Positions 9,301 through 18,481 of a DNA stretch of 64,000 nucleotides are shown one piece after another. The position numbers were made by a program, and so were the translations under genes. The first letter of the stretch is position 1; each line of letters begins with the position of its first letter. The notes beneath the pieces were generated by a model. The model was given only the letters and a program-made list of their open reading frames with translations, was not told the origin of the DNA and ran no database searches. This DNA is from Rhodospirillales bacterium (GTDB taxonomy: Bacteria; Pseudomonadota; Alphaproteobacteria; Micavibrionales; Micavibrionaceae): NCBI GenBank assembly GCA_020638175.1, contig JACKJA010000002.1, forward strand, positions 1,736,001-1,800,000, read 5' to 3'.

Positions 9301-9892
9301 ACTTCAGACCCTTCACACTTATATTTTCCACACGCGCCATCTCGGTTAAGGCGCAGGCCCGGATATCATATCCATTCTTCAAAAAAGGCTGAATCAGGTC
9401 ACGATCCCTCGAATAATGCAAAGACCCCTCCCTGGTTTGCGGACGCGCTTCCGCGCGCCCTTCATAAATAGAAAGCCAAACCTCACCGAACAAGGCTTCA
9501 ATATCCTTTTGTAGTTTTTGATAGGACGTCGCCAGCGTTTCATCCTTATCCATTGGCGTTTCACGCTGGGCAATAATATCCCCCGTATCAATCCCTTCAT
9601 CAATATAATGGATCGTCACCCCCTTGGGCGTATCATCAACCCAGCTCCAGATATTGGGATCCGCGCCCCTGTTCCACGGTAAATAGGAAATATGAAGGTT
9701 GATGAAAGGACAAACATCCAGAACATCTTTTTTCAGGATATGGCGATAACCGTATGAAATCCCCAGATCAATTTTATTGTCCTTCAGGAATTCAGGCGAA
9801 ATTTTTTCTTCGGTTACCATAACACGGCAAGACGTTGCCTCGATAACAGGCCGCAGACGATCCGGATAAGGTGATAACAGCAACACATTCAT
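9287..9892 (-). CDS. Formyltransferase-fold enzyme, candidate sugar N-formyltransferase
   Basis: The 201-residue protein has the formyltransferase active-site pattern. The Asn-x-His of NLHISYLPWNRGADPN lies at residues 65–67, followed by GVTIHYIDEGIDTGDII (about 91–107), which carries the catalytic Asp. This is the signature of Met-tRNA formyltransferase and of sugar N-formyltransferases using N10-formyl-tetrahydrofolate. It is much shorter than Fmt (about 310 residues) and lacks Fmt's C-terminal tRNA-binding domain. It sits between pseG and pseI, overlapping both neighbours by a few bases, where the PseH N-acetyltransferase acts in the classic pathway. The inference is that it formylates the 4-amino group of the PseC product, giving a 7-N-formyl pseudaminate. 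Confidence 0.75.
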   Translation of the reverse strand: MNVLLLSPYPDRLRPVIEATSCRVMVTEEKISPEFLKDNKIDLGISYGYRHILKKDVLDVCPFINLHISYLPWNRGADPNIWSWVDDTPKGVTIHYIDEGIDTGDIIAQRETPMDKDETLATSYQKLQKDIEALFGEVWLSIYEGRAEARPQTREGSLHYSRDRDLIQPFLKNGYDIRACALTEMARVENISVKGLKYEKL

Positions 9893-10905
9893 GACAATGA
9901 TAGTCCTAACATCTCCTCAACAGCCAATACAAGCCGTTCCGTTCCGCGACCATCGCAGATAACTTCCGCCTTCTTCCCTGTTTCATAAACCAAATCGGGT
10001 CTCGAAATAACATCATGCAGCAAATTCTGAAAGCTTTCCTGCGTCAGGTCTTCATAACGCCCCGCATTGATAATCGCCCCTGCTTTCTGCAAATGTCTCA
10101 GGATATCTTTCTGGTTATCGGCAATTTCAATCGTAACCGTCGGTAAACCAAGACAACACCGTTCCCAGCTTGATGTCCCGCCAGCACCGATCGCCAGATC
10201 AGCATCCACCATCAATGCCGCAACGTTATGCGCATTCACATGCAAAGAAATGTCATGATGCGAGACCGCCACTTGTTCTCTCACATGAGAGAGATGCGGT
10301 GCCCCGCCACCCATAACGACATCAACATTCAAAGGCCGTGATATAGCCTCAAGAGCCTGCAAAACAAACCCCGTCACATTATTATCATCAACAGCACTCA
10401 TCATAAGAAACAAACGGCACACCTGCCCTCTGTTTTCATGCCGCCGCTTCAAAGCCCCCCCCCTGCTTTCAGAAAACTGGGCGCGCAAAACAGCATAATC
10501 GGCACCCGTCAAAATCTGGCAATGGGCCGGAACAAGATCTTGATATTCTAAAGCCTCTCTTCCGTATGTCTGATCCATCAAAATATCGCAGTCATGGGAA
10601 CGATTAACCAGATCGTCAAGCACAAGGATTTTCTGCGCCCATGCACGAGCCATACGTTCATATCCGGCGTCCAGACCATAATGATCCACAACCAGCAAAT
10701 CAGCAGATTCAGGAGTATCATCCAACATGTGGATTTTATAACCGCTATCTTCAAGAGCCGGAACAATGGCAACCGTATCATCAGCTGTTATGAATTCACA
10801 CATCCAGCCTTTTCTTTCAAAAACCGACGCCAGCGACAAACAGCGCATAACATGGCCGCCGCCGATATGTATTGTCGCATCTGCACGGAAAATCACCTTT
10901 GCCAT
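9889..10905 (-). CDS. pseG: UDP-2,4-diacetamido-2,4,6-trideoxy-altropyranose hydrolase (PseG/SpsG family)
   Basis: The 338-residue GT-B-like protein removes UDP from the bis-N-acylated altrose intermediate. The N-terminus FRADATIHIGGGHVMRCLSL (from about residue 7) is the typical PseG opening with its glycine-rich loop and catalytic His, and LVVDHYGLDAGYE follows near residue 72. The C-terminal half shows DLAIGAGGTSSWERCCLGLPTV, the usual nucleotide-binding end. C. jejuni PseG has about 274 residues, so this one is somewhat longer. Translation is coupled to the formyltransferase (ATGA overlap) and a GAAAGGG site precedes its ATG. A run of nine G (coding strand) at 10455–10463 encodes part of ESRGGALK. 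Confidence 0.88.
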   Translation of the reverse strand: MAKVIFRADATIHIGGGHVMRCLSLASVFERKGWMCEFITADDTVAIVPALEDSGYKIHMLDDTPESADLLVVDHYGLDAGYERMARAWAQKILVLDDLVNRSHDCDILMDQTYGREALEYQDLVPAHCQILTGADYAVLRAQFSESRGGALKRRHENRGQVCRLFLMMSAVDDNNVTGFVLQALEAISRPLNVDVVMGGGAPHLSHVREQVAVSHHDISLHVNAHNVAALMVDADLAIGAGGTSSWERCCLGLPTVTIEIADNQKDILRHLQKAGAIINAGRYEDLTQESFQNLLHDVISRPDLVYETGKKAEVICDGRGTERLVLAVEEMLGLSLS

Positions 10906-10918
10906 AAGGAAGCCCTTT

Positions 10919-11587
10919 CTATTTCTCCTGAATGCGATCAGGCCAGCCTTCTGACAATCCTTTGCGCATCAGCGTAATCTCAACAAGGTTATCAGGAGAA
11001 GTATCCGTCGTCCCTGGATGCGGCGCTATCATTTGATGAATCGTTGAATAAGAGGGGTTCCACGAAAACATCCGGCTGTAATCCATTTTATAACTGAACA
11101 GCCCCTCCACATGAGCATAGGGATTTTTATAGGGGGACTCTGCATAAAAATCATAAACGATCAGATACCCGCCATCCATCAGAACACGATCAGCCTCCGC
11201 AGCGATCTTAAAAAGATCCCGCCGGTCACACAAATACAAACAAAACCCGAAAACGATCAGATCAAACGAGGACTCTTCAAACGGCAAAGCTTCTGCCGTC
11301 CCTTGATGCATATCAATCCCGGGAAAAGCTTCGGCCACCGCCTGTGCCGACGGTTCAATTCCGGCGCATTGAATGTCGGGATTTCTCTCCTTCAGCACAG
11401 ACAGACGCCAGCCGTTACTGGCGCCTATTTCCAACACATTTAACGGCGCAAGTCGCCTCTCTTCAATCATCTGAAGAACAGGGTCAATTTGTGCCTTCGC
11501 CGTCAGTTTTTCATCAACAATCCTATTTCGGGAAAACCAGCCGTTCCCCTCATCTTCCATAAATATTTTTTTCTGATCAGAAGCCAT
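10919..11587 (-). CDS. Class I SAM-dependent methyltransferase (Methyltransf_11 type)
   Basis: The 222-residue protein shows NVLEIGASNGWRLSVL (motif I, about residue 50), GIEPSAQAV, a GTAEALPF segment (the usual adenine-contacting region), and FDLIVFGFCLYLCDR. It lies within the pseudaminate operon, three bases after the fused gene and 13 bases before pseG. Homologues in glycan loci are usually annotated only as methyltransferases. It could methylate the nonulosonate or another sugar of the same glycan; the acceptor is unknown. Confidence 0.72.
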   Translation of the reverse strand: MASDQKKIFMEDEGNGWFSRNRIVDEKLTAKAQIDPVLQMIEERRLAPLNVLEIGASNGWRLSVLKERNPDIQCAGIEPSAQAVAEAFPGIDMHQGTAEALPFEESSFDLIVFGFCLYLCDRRDLFKIAAEADRVLMDGGYLIVYDFYAESPYKNPYAHVEGLFSYKMDYSRMFSWNPSYSTIHQMIAPHPGTTDTSPDNLVEITLMRKGLSEGWPDRIQEK

Positions 11588-11590
11588 GGC

Positions 11591-13636
11591 CTAAGACCTC
11601 ACCTGGAAAACAGGGCGGATCGGGGGAATATCCAAATTCTGTTCCAAAGTCCCGGCTTCCAGTTCTTCGGCAATCCGGGACAGGGTCACATCGTAAGCCC
11701 TCTTTGTTTTTTCGATATCCACCTGTGAATGCGCATAACAAATATTATGAGATGCCGAAAGCAAAATGCCATTCCGCAGCATATCCGTCAGGAACCGAGT
11801 TCTGATGGCTTCCTTGCTGGCTGTTTCATGATCATTAAATTGCAAGACCTTCCAGGGCGCTAATCCGTTCAGCTTGATAGTCGCCAACAAACCATAGGAA
11901 GAGATCAATGCATTCGTTTCATCTGCCAGAGTCTGGCCGGTCTGCCATAGCCGGCCAATGACATTTTCTCGCTCCATTTTATCAATCACAGCAATAGACG
12001 CTGCCAAAGAAAGAGCTTCACCACCGAAAGTACCGGAATAAAATATTTTCTCCATCAGCGTCATAATATCGGCACGTCCGACAATCGCCGAAATCGGCAT
12101 ACCATTCCCCATCCCCTTGCCGAAACAAGACAGATCGGGAGTAACACCATAATGTGTTTGCGCCCCCCCCAGATGAATGCGAAAACCGGTAATAATTTCG
12201 TCAAAGACCAGAAGAGCACCATTCCTGTGCGCCATTTCTTTAACAGCCTGGAGATAACCAGGATTTGGTTGCATAGCCCCCACAGGCTCCATAATCACGG
12301 CCGCCACTTGCCCTTCATACTGGGCAAAGTTTTCTTCTAGCTTTGCGAGATCGTTATACGGCGACACATGGGTCAATTGCCGCACACCTTCCGGCACGCC
12401 CAGATGACGGGTCGTCGAACCGATATACCAGTCCTGCCAGCCATGGTAGCCGGAAACAATAACATGTTCACGACCTGTAAAAGCACGGGCCAGCCGAATG
12501 GCCGCCGATGTCGCGTCCGTACCGTTTTTGCCAAAACGGGTCATTTCAGCACTCGGTATAATATCCCGCAACTTCTCAGCCAGTTGCATCTCCAGCTCGG
12601 TCGCCATGCTAAACGATATCCCGCGGGATAACTGCCGCGCCAAAGCCTCATCAACGTCAGGATCGCAATACCCCAAGGTATTGGGAAGCAATCCCGACAC
12701 ATAATCGACATAGCTGTTCCCATCGACATCCCATACCGTGCTTCCCGCCCCATGCGTTAAGAAAAGTGGGGCATTGCTCTCCGGAAACTGCATCTGACTT
12801 TTTGAGAAAGTCTGGGATCCCAGAGGAATTGTCTGCAAGGCCCGCTTTATCAACTGATTAGATGTCTCATATCCCTCATGATAATAAGGAGCTGCCAAAA
12901 CAGATTTCGTATAACCCTCGTTGCGCGCACTTTCAGCACGAAGATCATAAAACGCGGGGTTAGTCGCCAGCACTTCCAGAACCTCGCAATAAGAGGGCGG
13001 GCGCCCCTGAGGCAAAGCTTCGCTCACCGCCTGCAAAAAAGCGTAATCCCCTTCATCGTCCACGGTCCATCGCTCATCATGGATATGAGGAACCGGACAG
13101 CGTAAAACCTCGCACTGAAATTTATGCTGATTATTCCGGATATAGGGCGTAACGTGCTCCCGGTCGGAGGGTTTTCGGGCCTTTTCATTGGCCAAACGAA
13201 GCGCCTCCAGCGTCATCACTTCACAGTCCAGCCCATCCGGCCAGCTCGCCGGGCTTGTATTCGTCGCATAATCGGCGCCGGTTTGTTTAAAAAGCTGGAG
13301 CAAAGCGCCGCAAACAGCTGGGTCAAGCAACGGACAATCCGCCGTCAGCCGAAAGACGACTGCCGCTTTCGCATGTGTCGCCGCATCTGTCATACGCGAA
13401 AGCACATCATCTTCATCACCGCGAAAACAGGCAACCCCCATTTTTTGACAAGCCACCTCAACAGCATCGTCACCTGCCTCAACAGACGTCGCAACAATCA
13501 CCTGATCAACACCGGGGATAGCCTGCGCCGCCCTGACAGCCCAACCCAATATGGATAGCCCTGCCAAATCTTTAAATATTTTACCCGGCAACCGGCTGGA
13601 ACCGGCGCGCGCCTGTATAATAGCGACTGTTTTCAT
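11591..13636 (-). CDS. Fusion: SpsF-like cytidylyltransferase + class III (GSA-aminomutase-like) aminotransferase
   Basis: One uninterrupted frame of 681 residues joins two enzymes. Residues 1 to about 235 are a nucleotidyltransferase of the SpsF/acylneuraminate cytidylyltransferase group: AIIQARAGSSRLPGKI, FRLTADCPLLDP and WTVDDEGD. Residues about 258–681 are a PLP-dependent class III aminotransferase resembling glutamate-1-semialdehyde aminomutase: GKNGTDATSAAIRLAR (about 369–384), VIMEPVGAMQPNPG, LLVFDEIITGFR and CFGKGMGNGMP with the PLP lysine at 507. The first domain would CMP-activate a keto-sugar acid and the second would move an amino group. It overlaps the Gfo/Idh gene by four bases. 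A run of eight G lies at 12163–12170. The exact substrates are unknown. Confidence 0.85.
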   Translation of the reverse strand: MKTVAIIQARAGSSRLPGKIFKDLAGLSILGWAVRAAQAIPGVDQVIVATSVEAGDDAVEVACQKMGVACFRGDEDDVLSRMTDAATHAKAAVVFRLTADCPLLDPAVCGALLQLFKQTGADYATNTSPASWPDGLDCEVMTLEALRLANEKARKPSDREHVTPYIRNNQHKFQCEVLRCPVPHIHDERWTVDDEGDYAFLQAVSEALPQGRPPSYCEVLEVLATNPAFYDLRAESARNEGYTKSVLAAPYYHEGYETSNQLIKRALQTIPLGSQTFSKSQMQFPESNAPLFLTHGAGSTVWDVDGNSYVDYVSGLLPNTLGYCDPDVDEALARQLSRGISFSMATELEMQLAEKLRDIIPSAEMTRFGKNGTDATSAAIRLARAFTGREHVIVSGYHGWQDWYIGSTTRHLGVPEGVRQLTHVSPYNDLAKLEENFAQYEGQVAAVIMEPVGAMQPNPGYLQAVKEMAHRNGALLVFDEIITGFRIHLGGAQTHYGVTPDLSCFGKGMGNGMPISAIVGRADIMTLMEKIFYSGTFGGEALSLAASIAVIDKMERENVIGRLWQTGQTLADETNALISSYGLLATIKLNGLAPWKVLQFNDHETASKEAIRTRFLTDMLRNGILLSASHNICYAHSQVDIEKTKRAYDVTLSRIAEELEAGTLEQNLDIPPIRPVFQVRS

Positions 13637-14598
13637 GTGCTCACCAACCCTGCTTGTTTACGTGCTTTTATTACAGTTTCAAGAATTTTCGCGGCATCCG
13701 ACGAAGAGCAAATCTGTCCGCCCTCTCCCCTTATCGCCTGCAAAAACCCTTTCATTTCCGCGATATAATCATCCGAAAAGCTGCCCTCAAAACATTCTTC
13801 CCCGGCAGCAGAATCCTCATCAGAAGGAATAATAATAAGGGAGCGCTTAACAAGATCCCCCCTGATAAAACCGTTCTCACATTGTATCTCAAAAAAACGC
13901 TGGCTGTGCTTGGAAACATAATCCAGATGGACACTGCTTTGCGCCCCACCCGGGTGCATGATAATCAGATCGGCACAATCCTCTGCTCCGGTTTCAATCA
14001 CTCCACTGCGCCGGGCAACACAGGCCGAAACCGTCCCAAATCCCATAAGATACTGCGCCAGATCAATCTCATGGACCAGATCAAAAAGAACCCCGCCGCC
14101 AACCGGGGCCGTTGTATACCCCTTCCTGTAATCTTGGTGAGGGCGCCAGCTCGGCAGATAACCGCTATACAAAAAACGCCCCCATATAACAGTCCCCATC
14201 TCACCAGAAGACAAAATCTCATGTACACGCTGAACCACCGGGTGAAAACGCAAATTCATAGCCGCAGCAACGATAAGGCTTCGAGAGTCAGCCATCCTCA
14301 GAACATCCTGTAACCCCGTCATCGTGTGCGATAACGGTTTTTCGACCAGAGCATGACACCCCCGTTCCAAAGCCGCCTGCAAATCCGGTAAATGGCAGAT
14401 ATTCGGGGAACAGATAATAGCGGCTTCGGCGACATCCAGAGCAACATCCCGCTCACATTGCGTTTGCCCCCCTGCTTTTTCAAAAAGAGCTCGCCGATCC
14501 GGATCCGGGTCAAAACCAACAACGCTTTCCCCCGCCTGCAATAAGTTGCAAGCATGCCTGTTTCCAATAGATCCCAGACCAATAACGGCAATCGTCAT
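13633..14598 (-). CDS. Gfo/Idh/MocA family NAD(P)-dependent oxidoreductase
   Basis: The 321-residue protein has the N-terminal Rossmann motif AVIGLGSIGNRHACNLL, the family marker VEKPLS (about residue 94) and a C-terminal substrate domain with VGGGVLFDLVHEIDLAQYL, where the GG-x-x-x-D-x-x-H-x-x-D pattern carries the usual catalytic His. These enzymes oxidise or reduce sugar hydroxyl/keto groups. It overlaps pseC and the fused aminotransferase gene by four bases each, so it is inside the operon. A plausible pairing is oxidation of a sugar hydroxyl here followed by transamination by the class III domain. It is not one of the six known pseudaminate enzymes. Confidence 0.85.
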   Translation of the reverse strand: MTIAVIGLGSIGNRHACNLLQAGESVVGFDPDPDRRALFEKAGGQTQCERDVALDVAEAAIICSPNICHLPDLQAALERGCHALVEKPLSHTMTGLQDVLRMADSRSLIVAAAMNLRFHPVVQRVHEILSSGEMGTVIWGRFLYSGYLPSWRPHQDYRKGYTTAPVGGGVLFDLVHEIDLAQYLMGFGTVSACVARRSGVIETGAEDCADLIIMHPGGAQSSVHLDYVSKHSQRFFEIQCENGFIRGDLVKRSLIIIPSDEDSAAGEECFEGSFSDDYIAEMKGFLQAIRGEGGQICSSSDAAKILETVIKARKQAGLVST

Positions 14599-15740
14599 AA
14601 ATCAACCTGACATATATCTGATAACACACGAACAACCTTGTAAACGTCATCATCTTTCATCGCCGGGAACAGTGGCAAAGACAATGTATGGCCGTAGTAC
14701 TCATCAGCCCCCGGTAAATGGATGTCACCATAACGCGCTTGATAGTAAGGTTGCCGATGAACGGGAATATAATGCACCTGCGTGCCGATCCCCTGCCCCA
14801 ACATTTTTTCCATCACTGTCGTCCGGTCAATACCCAGAGTATCGAAATCAATCCGCACAGCATAAAGATGCCAAGCCGGATCACCGTGCATCGCGCGAAC
14901 CGGCGGACGAACAACGTCCCCAACATCACTCAAAAGTTTGTCATATAATGCAACCAATTCCTTTCGCCGGGCAACAAACCGTCCCAGCTTGGCAAGCTGT
15001 GATAGCCCCAACGCGCACTGAATATCAGTAACCCTGTAATTATATCCCAGCTCTGGCATCTCATAAAACCACGGCCCTCGTTCCTTCTGGGGAATCATGC
15101 CATGACTGCGTAACCGCATCATCCGTTCAGAAAATTCTGGGGTGTTCGTACTAATCGCACCGCCTTCACCCATAGCGATCGTTTTCACAGGATGAAAGGA
15201 AAAGACGCTCATATCTTCATAGGCACAGGCACCGACGGGTTTTCCTTGATACTCGCCGCCGACCGCGTGACAAGCATCAGCCACCATATACAGACCTTTA
15301 TCCTTGGCTAACGATGACAAAGAAGCCAGATCAACACATTGACCGGCGAGATGAACGGGGAAAACGGCCCTCGGAGTCAAGTCACCACAACGCATTAAAG
15401 CATCTTCCATATGACCAAGGGTCATCAACCCTGTCCGGGGATCGACATCGGAAAAAATCACCTCGGCCCCGGTATACCGCACAGCATTGGCCGTTGCCAA
15501 AAATGTCATGGAGGGAACAATAACGGCATCTCCCGGCCCCAGCTCCAAAGCCATAGCCGCCAGATGTAATGCCGCCGTTCCATTGGAACAAGCCACCGTA
15601 TGGCGGGCCTGTGTTATTTTTGCAAAAGCATCTTCAAAAGCAGCCACTTTTGGGCCTGTCGTCAGAAAATCACCACGCAAAGCCTCAACAACGGCTGCGA
15701 TATCATCTTCTTCAATACACTGCTTTCCATAGGGGAGCAT
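14595..15740 (-). CDS. pseC: UDP-4-amino-4,6-dideoxy-N-acetyl-beta-L-altrosamine transaminase
   Basis: The 381-residue DegT/DnrJ/EryC1-family aminotransferase opens with LPYGKQCIEEDDIAAVV as PseC proteins do. It contains VACSNGTAALHLA (PLP phosphate site), DACHAVGGEYQGK and the PLP lysine in FSFHPVKTIAMGEGGA (about residue 190). PseC converts the 4-keto product of PseB to a 4-amino sugar using glutamate. The gene lies 30 bases after pseB and overlaps the Gfo/Idh gene by four bases. The start is the ATG at 15740. Confidence 0.92.
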   Translation of the reverse strand: MLPYGKQCIEEDDIAAVVEALRGDFLTTGPKVAAFEDAFAKITQARHTVACSNGTAALHLAAMALELGPGDAVIVPSMTFLATANAVRYTGAEVIFSDVDPRTGLMTLGHMEDALMRCGDLTPRAVFPVHLAGQCVDLASLSSLAKDKGLYMVADACHAVGGEYQGKPVGACAYEDMSVFSFHPVKTIAMGEGGAISTNTPEFSERMMRLRSHGMIPQKERGPWFYEMPELGYNYRVTDIQCALGLSQLAKLGRFVARRKELVALYDKLLSDVGDVVRPPVRAMHGDPAWHLYAVRIDFDTLGIDRTTVMEKMLGQGIGTQVHYIPVHRQPYYQARYGDIHLPGADEYYGHTLSLPLFPAMKDDDVYKVVRVLSDICQVDL

Positions 15741-15770
15741 CTACTTGCAATACGCTTTCTCGTTTAACGT

Positions 15771-16808
15771 TCAAGCGGCCACGGGCTTGGCACTGTTAAG
15801 CATATTCTTCAATCCTGGAATATCAAGCCATTCATCATTTGTATTGCTCTCGTAACTAAAATCATCAGCGACCCTCTTGGCCCCGTCATCTATATGCGAT
15901 TTATGGGCCCACGAAGCAAACGCCGGCTCGATGATATAGCACTTTTCCAGTTTAACGGTATGACGGCTATTATCCGAAGAAATCATAATCTCATGCAACT
16001 TCTCACCGGGGCGGATACCGACGATCTCATGGGGCACCCCCGGCGCCAGCGCCTCCGCCATATCCGTCATTTTCATGCTGGGGATGCGCGGCACAAAAAT
16101 CTCGCCGCCATACATCATCTCCAGAGAAGAAAGCACAAAATCAACACCCTGCTGGAGGGTAATCCAGAAACGCGTCATGCGCTCATCGGTAATCGGAATA
16201 GTCTGAGCTCCTTCTCTGACCAGCTTCTGAAAGAACGGGATGACAGAGCCACGGGACCCCATAACATTCCCATAGCGCACTACAGAAAACCGAGTGCCGA
16301 TTGTCCCGCTCAAGTTATTGGCCGCGACAAAAATCTTATCCGAAGCCAGCTTGCTGGCTCCATAAAGGTTGATGGGGTTGGCCGCCTTGTCGGTCGACAG
16401 GGCAATAACTTTTTCAACGCCGCAATCCAGAGCAGCCTTCACGACGTTTTCCGCACCATCTACGTTTGTACGAATACACTCCATCGGATTGTATTCCGCG
16501 ATTGGAACATGTTTCAGAGCCGCGGCATGAACAACGATATCCACTTCCCGCATAGCCAGCCTGAGCCGCTCATAATCCCGGACATCACCGATAAAAAAAC
16601 GAATGCTCGGATATTCTGACTCTGGAAAACGAGCCGCCATCTCATATTGTTTCAGCTCATCTCTGGAAAATATAATGATTTTTCTGGGGTTGTATCTCTC
16701 CAGAACAGTCCGTACGAAATGTTGTCCGAAAGACCCCGTTCCACCAGTCACAAGAATGACCTTATCTTCAAGATTCAGTGATGATGGAAGAAAACTGCGT
16801 ATTGTCAC
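15771..16808 (-). CDS. pseB: UDP-N-acetylglucosamine 4,6-dehydratase (inverting)
   Basis: The 345-residue short-chain dehydrogenase/reductase starts with GTG at 16808 after an AAAGGGCGG site. It has NAD-binding VTGGTGSFGQHFV (about residue 20), IIIFSRDELKQYEMA, AAALKHVPIAEYNP, ALSTDKAANPINLYGASKL (catalytic Asp-Lys and Tyr-x-x-x-Lys), and VVRYGNVMGSRGS. This set is diagnostic of PseB/FlaA1-type dehydratases, which dehydrate UDP-GlcNAc and invert C5 as the first pseudaminate step. It is the first gene of the minus-strand operon that runs to pseI. A 134-base divergent region separates it from the MBOAT gene. Confidence 0.95.
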   Translation of the reverse strand: MTIRSFLPSSLNLEDKVILVTGGTGSFGQHFVRTVLERYNPRKIIIFSRDELKQYEMAARFPESEYPSIRFFIGDVRDYERLRLAMREVDIVVHAAALKHVPIAEYNPMECIRTNVDGAENVVKAALDCGVEKVIALSTDKAANPINLYGASKLASDKIFVAANNLSGTIGTRFSVVRYGNVMGSRGSVIPFFQKLVREGAQTIPITDERMTRFWITLQQGVDFVLSSLEMMYGGEIFVPRIPSMKMTDMAEALAPGVPHEIVGIRPGEKLHEIMISSDNSRHTVKLEKCYIIEPAFASWAHKSHIDDGAKRVADDFSYESNTNDEWLDIPGLKNMLNSAKPVAA

Positions 16809-16942
16809 GGTTAAGCCGCCCTTTTTATAATAAAAAACATTGATTTGTATAATCCGACGATACTGTCACACAGCCATTGGCATTTCAAGGCTTAAGGTGA
16901 TACAAGGTTAGCAATATAAATCTTATTGTATATTGATAACGC

Positions 16943-18472
16943 ATGCTCTTCAACTCACTCGAATTCATACTGCTTTTTCTGCCGGTCGCCGTTCTTTTTT
17001 TCTATTTGTTTCAGAAAAAAAGCCTGCACGCCGCCGTTATCAGTCTCGTTATTTTTTCATTTTTTTATTACGCTTACTGGAATCCCCTTTACATAGGCCT
17101 TCTGCTGGCGTCAATCATAGTAAATTACCAACTGGCAAAATACGCAGACAAGAATTCAAAATATAAAATTGAATTCAAAAGATTATCTTTATATGCATCA
17201 ATAATATTCAACATCGGATTATTGTTTTATTTTAAGTACACCGACTTTATGATCGAAAACTACGCGGTCATAACCGGTGAAAGAATTGATTTGATCGGCG
17301 CGTTACTTCCCATTGGCATCTCATTTTTTACGTTTCAGCAAATCGCCTACCAAATTGATGCCTACAAAGGAAAAATTACAGAGCATGGATTTTGGGAATA
17401 CAGCCTGTTCGTTTCTTTCTTTCCCCAGCTTATCGCCGGACCGATCGTCCATCACGGCGAAATGCTCCCCCAGTTTAAACGGCAATCTTCCCGCCAGTTC
17501 CATATTGGAAATATCGCCGTCGGCTTGACCTTGTTTGCCATTGGCCTGTTCAAGAAAGTCGTGATCGCCGACAATCTGGCTTATTACGCCAGCCCCATTT
17601 TCGACGACGCCCAACAAGGACAAACCGTCGACTTTTACGCCGCTTGGGTTGCCGCACTGGGATATACATTACAACTGTATTTCGATTTTTCCGGCTATTC
17701 CGATATGGCCGTTGGAGCCGCACGTATGTTTGGAATCCGCTTGCCCATCAATTTTTTCTCACCTTACAAGGCGGACAGCATCATAGAATTCTGGCGCCGC
17801 TGGCATATCTCTTTGTCCCGATTTTTCAGGGATTACCTCTACATTCCTTTGGGAGGAAACCGCAAAGGAACAGCCCGTCAGCTCACAAATCTGTTCCTGA
17901 CGATGGCCTTGGTGGGGTTCTGGCACGGTGCGGGCTGGAGTTTTATCATCTGGGGACTCTACCATGGCACCCTTTTAATCATCAACCATCTGTGGCGCCA
18001 TTTCAGAACAAGCAAAACACAAGGAGGATATTGCAAACTCATCGCATCAACCGGGATAACGTTTTTGCTTGTTATCATCGGCTGGGTCTTTTTCAGGGCA
18101 GAAAACATCCCGGCCGCCATGATTATCCTAAATGGCATGTTTGGCGGAAACGGCCTCTCCCTTCCTATTCATTTCTTCAATTACGGCCTCGTTCCCGACG
18201 GCTTCCCCATCCATGTATCGGTTGCCGGCGCCATGGCCGCCATCTTTATCGCTGTCGCCTTGTTGATCGCCTTTATGCTGCCGAACTCGACCGAACTCAT
18301 GAGCCGTTTCCGGCCCGTCATCATGCCTCGTTACGCTTTGTCCGGCTGGTCTTTACTCAAACTGAAATGGCAACCAACCATTGTCTGGGCGCTTTTCACA
18401 GCCATTCTGCTGTTGTGGTCAATAGCCAGCATGCTGTCTGGTGAAACCGAATTTCTTTACTACAATTTCTAG
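16943..18472 (+). CDS. MBOAT-family O-acyltransferase (AlgI/PatA-like)
   Basis: The 509-residue membrane protein starts MLFNSLEFILLFLPVAVLFF and has about ten to eleven hydrophobic segments. It carries the AlgI-type motifs SFFPQLIAGPIVHH, YFDFSGYSDMAVG, FWRRWHISLSRFFRDYLYI and GFWHGAGWSFIIWG, with the presumed catalytic His near residue 326. Such proteins move an acyl group, usually acetyl, across the membrane for O-acylation of an exported glycan. The following gene, nine bases downstream, is the kind of SGNH-like partner that finishes the transfer in the periplasm. The DNA here is clearly AT-rich compared with the right half of the window. Confidence 0.92.
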   Translation: MLFNSLEFILLFLPVAVLFFYLFQKKSLHAAVISLVIFSFFYYAYWNPLYIGLLLASIIVNYQLAKYADKNSKYKIEFKRLSLYASIIFNIGLLFYFKYTDFMIENYAVITGERIDLIGALLPIGISFFTFQQIAYQIDAYKGKITEHGFWEYSLFVSFFPQLIAGPIVHHGEMLPQFKRQSSRQFHIGNIAVGLTLFAIGLFKKVVIADNLAYYASPIFDDAQQGQTVDFYAAWVAALGYTLQLYFDFSGYSDMAVGAARMFGIRLPINFFSPYKADSIIEFWRRWHISLSRFFRDYLYIPLGGNRKGTARQLTNLFLTMALVGFWHGAGWSFIIWGLYHGTLLIINHLWRHFRTSKTQGGYCKLIASTGITFLLVIIGWVFFRAENIPAAMIILNGMFGGNGLSLPIHFFNYGLVPDGFPIHVSVAGAMAAIFIAVALLIAFMLPNSTELMSRFRPVIMPRYALSGWSLLKLKWQPTIVWALFTAILLLWSIASMLSGETEFLYYNF

Positions 18473-18481
18473 GCCGCAAAA

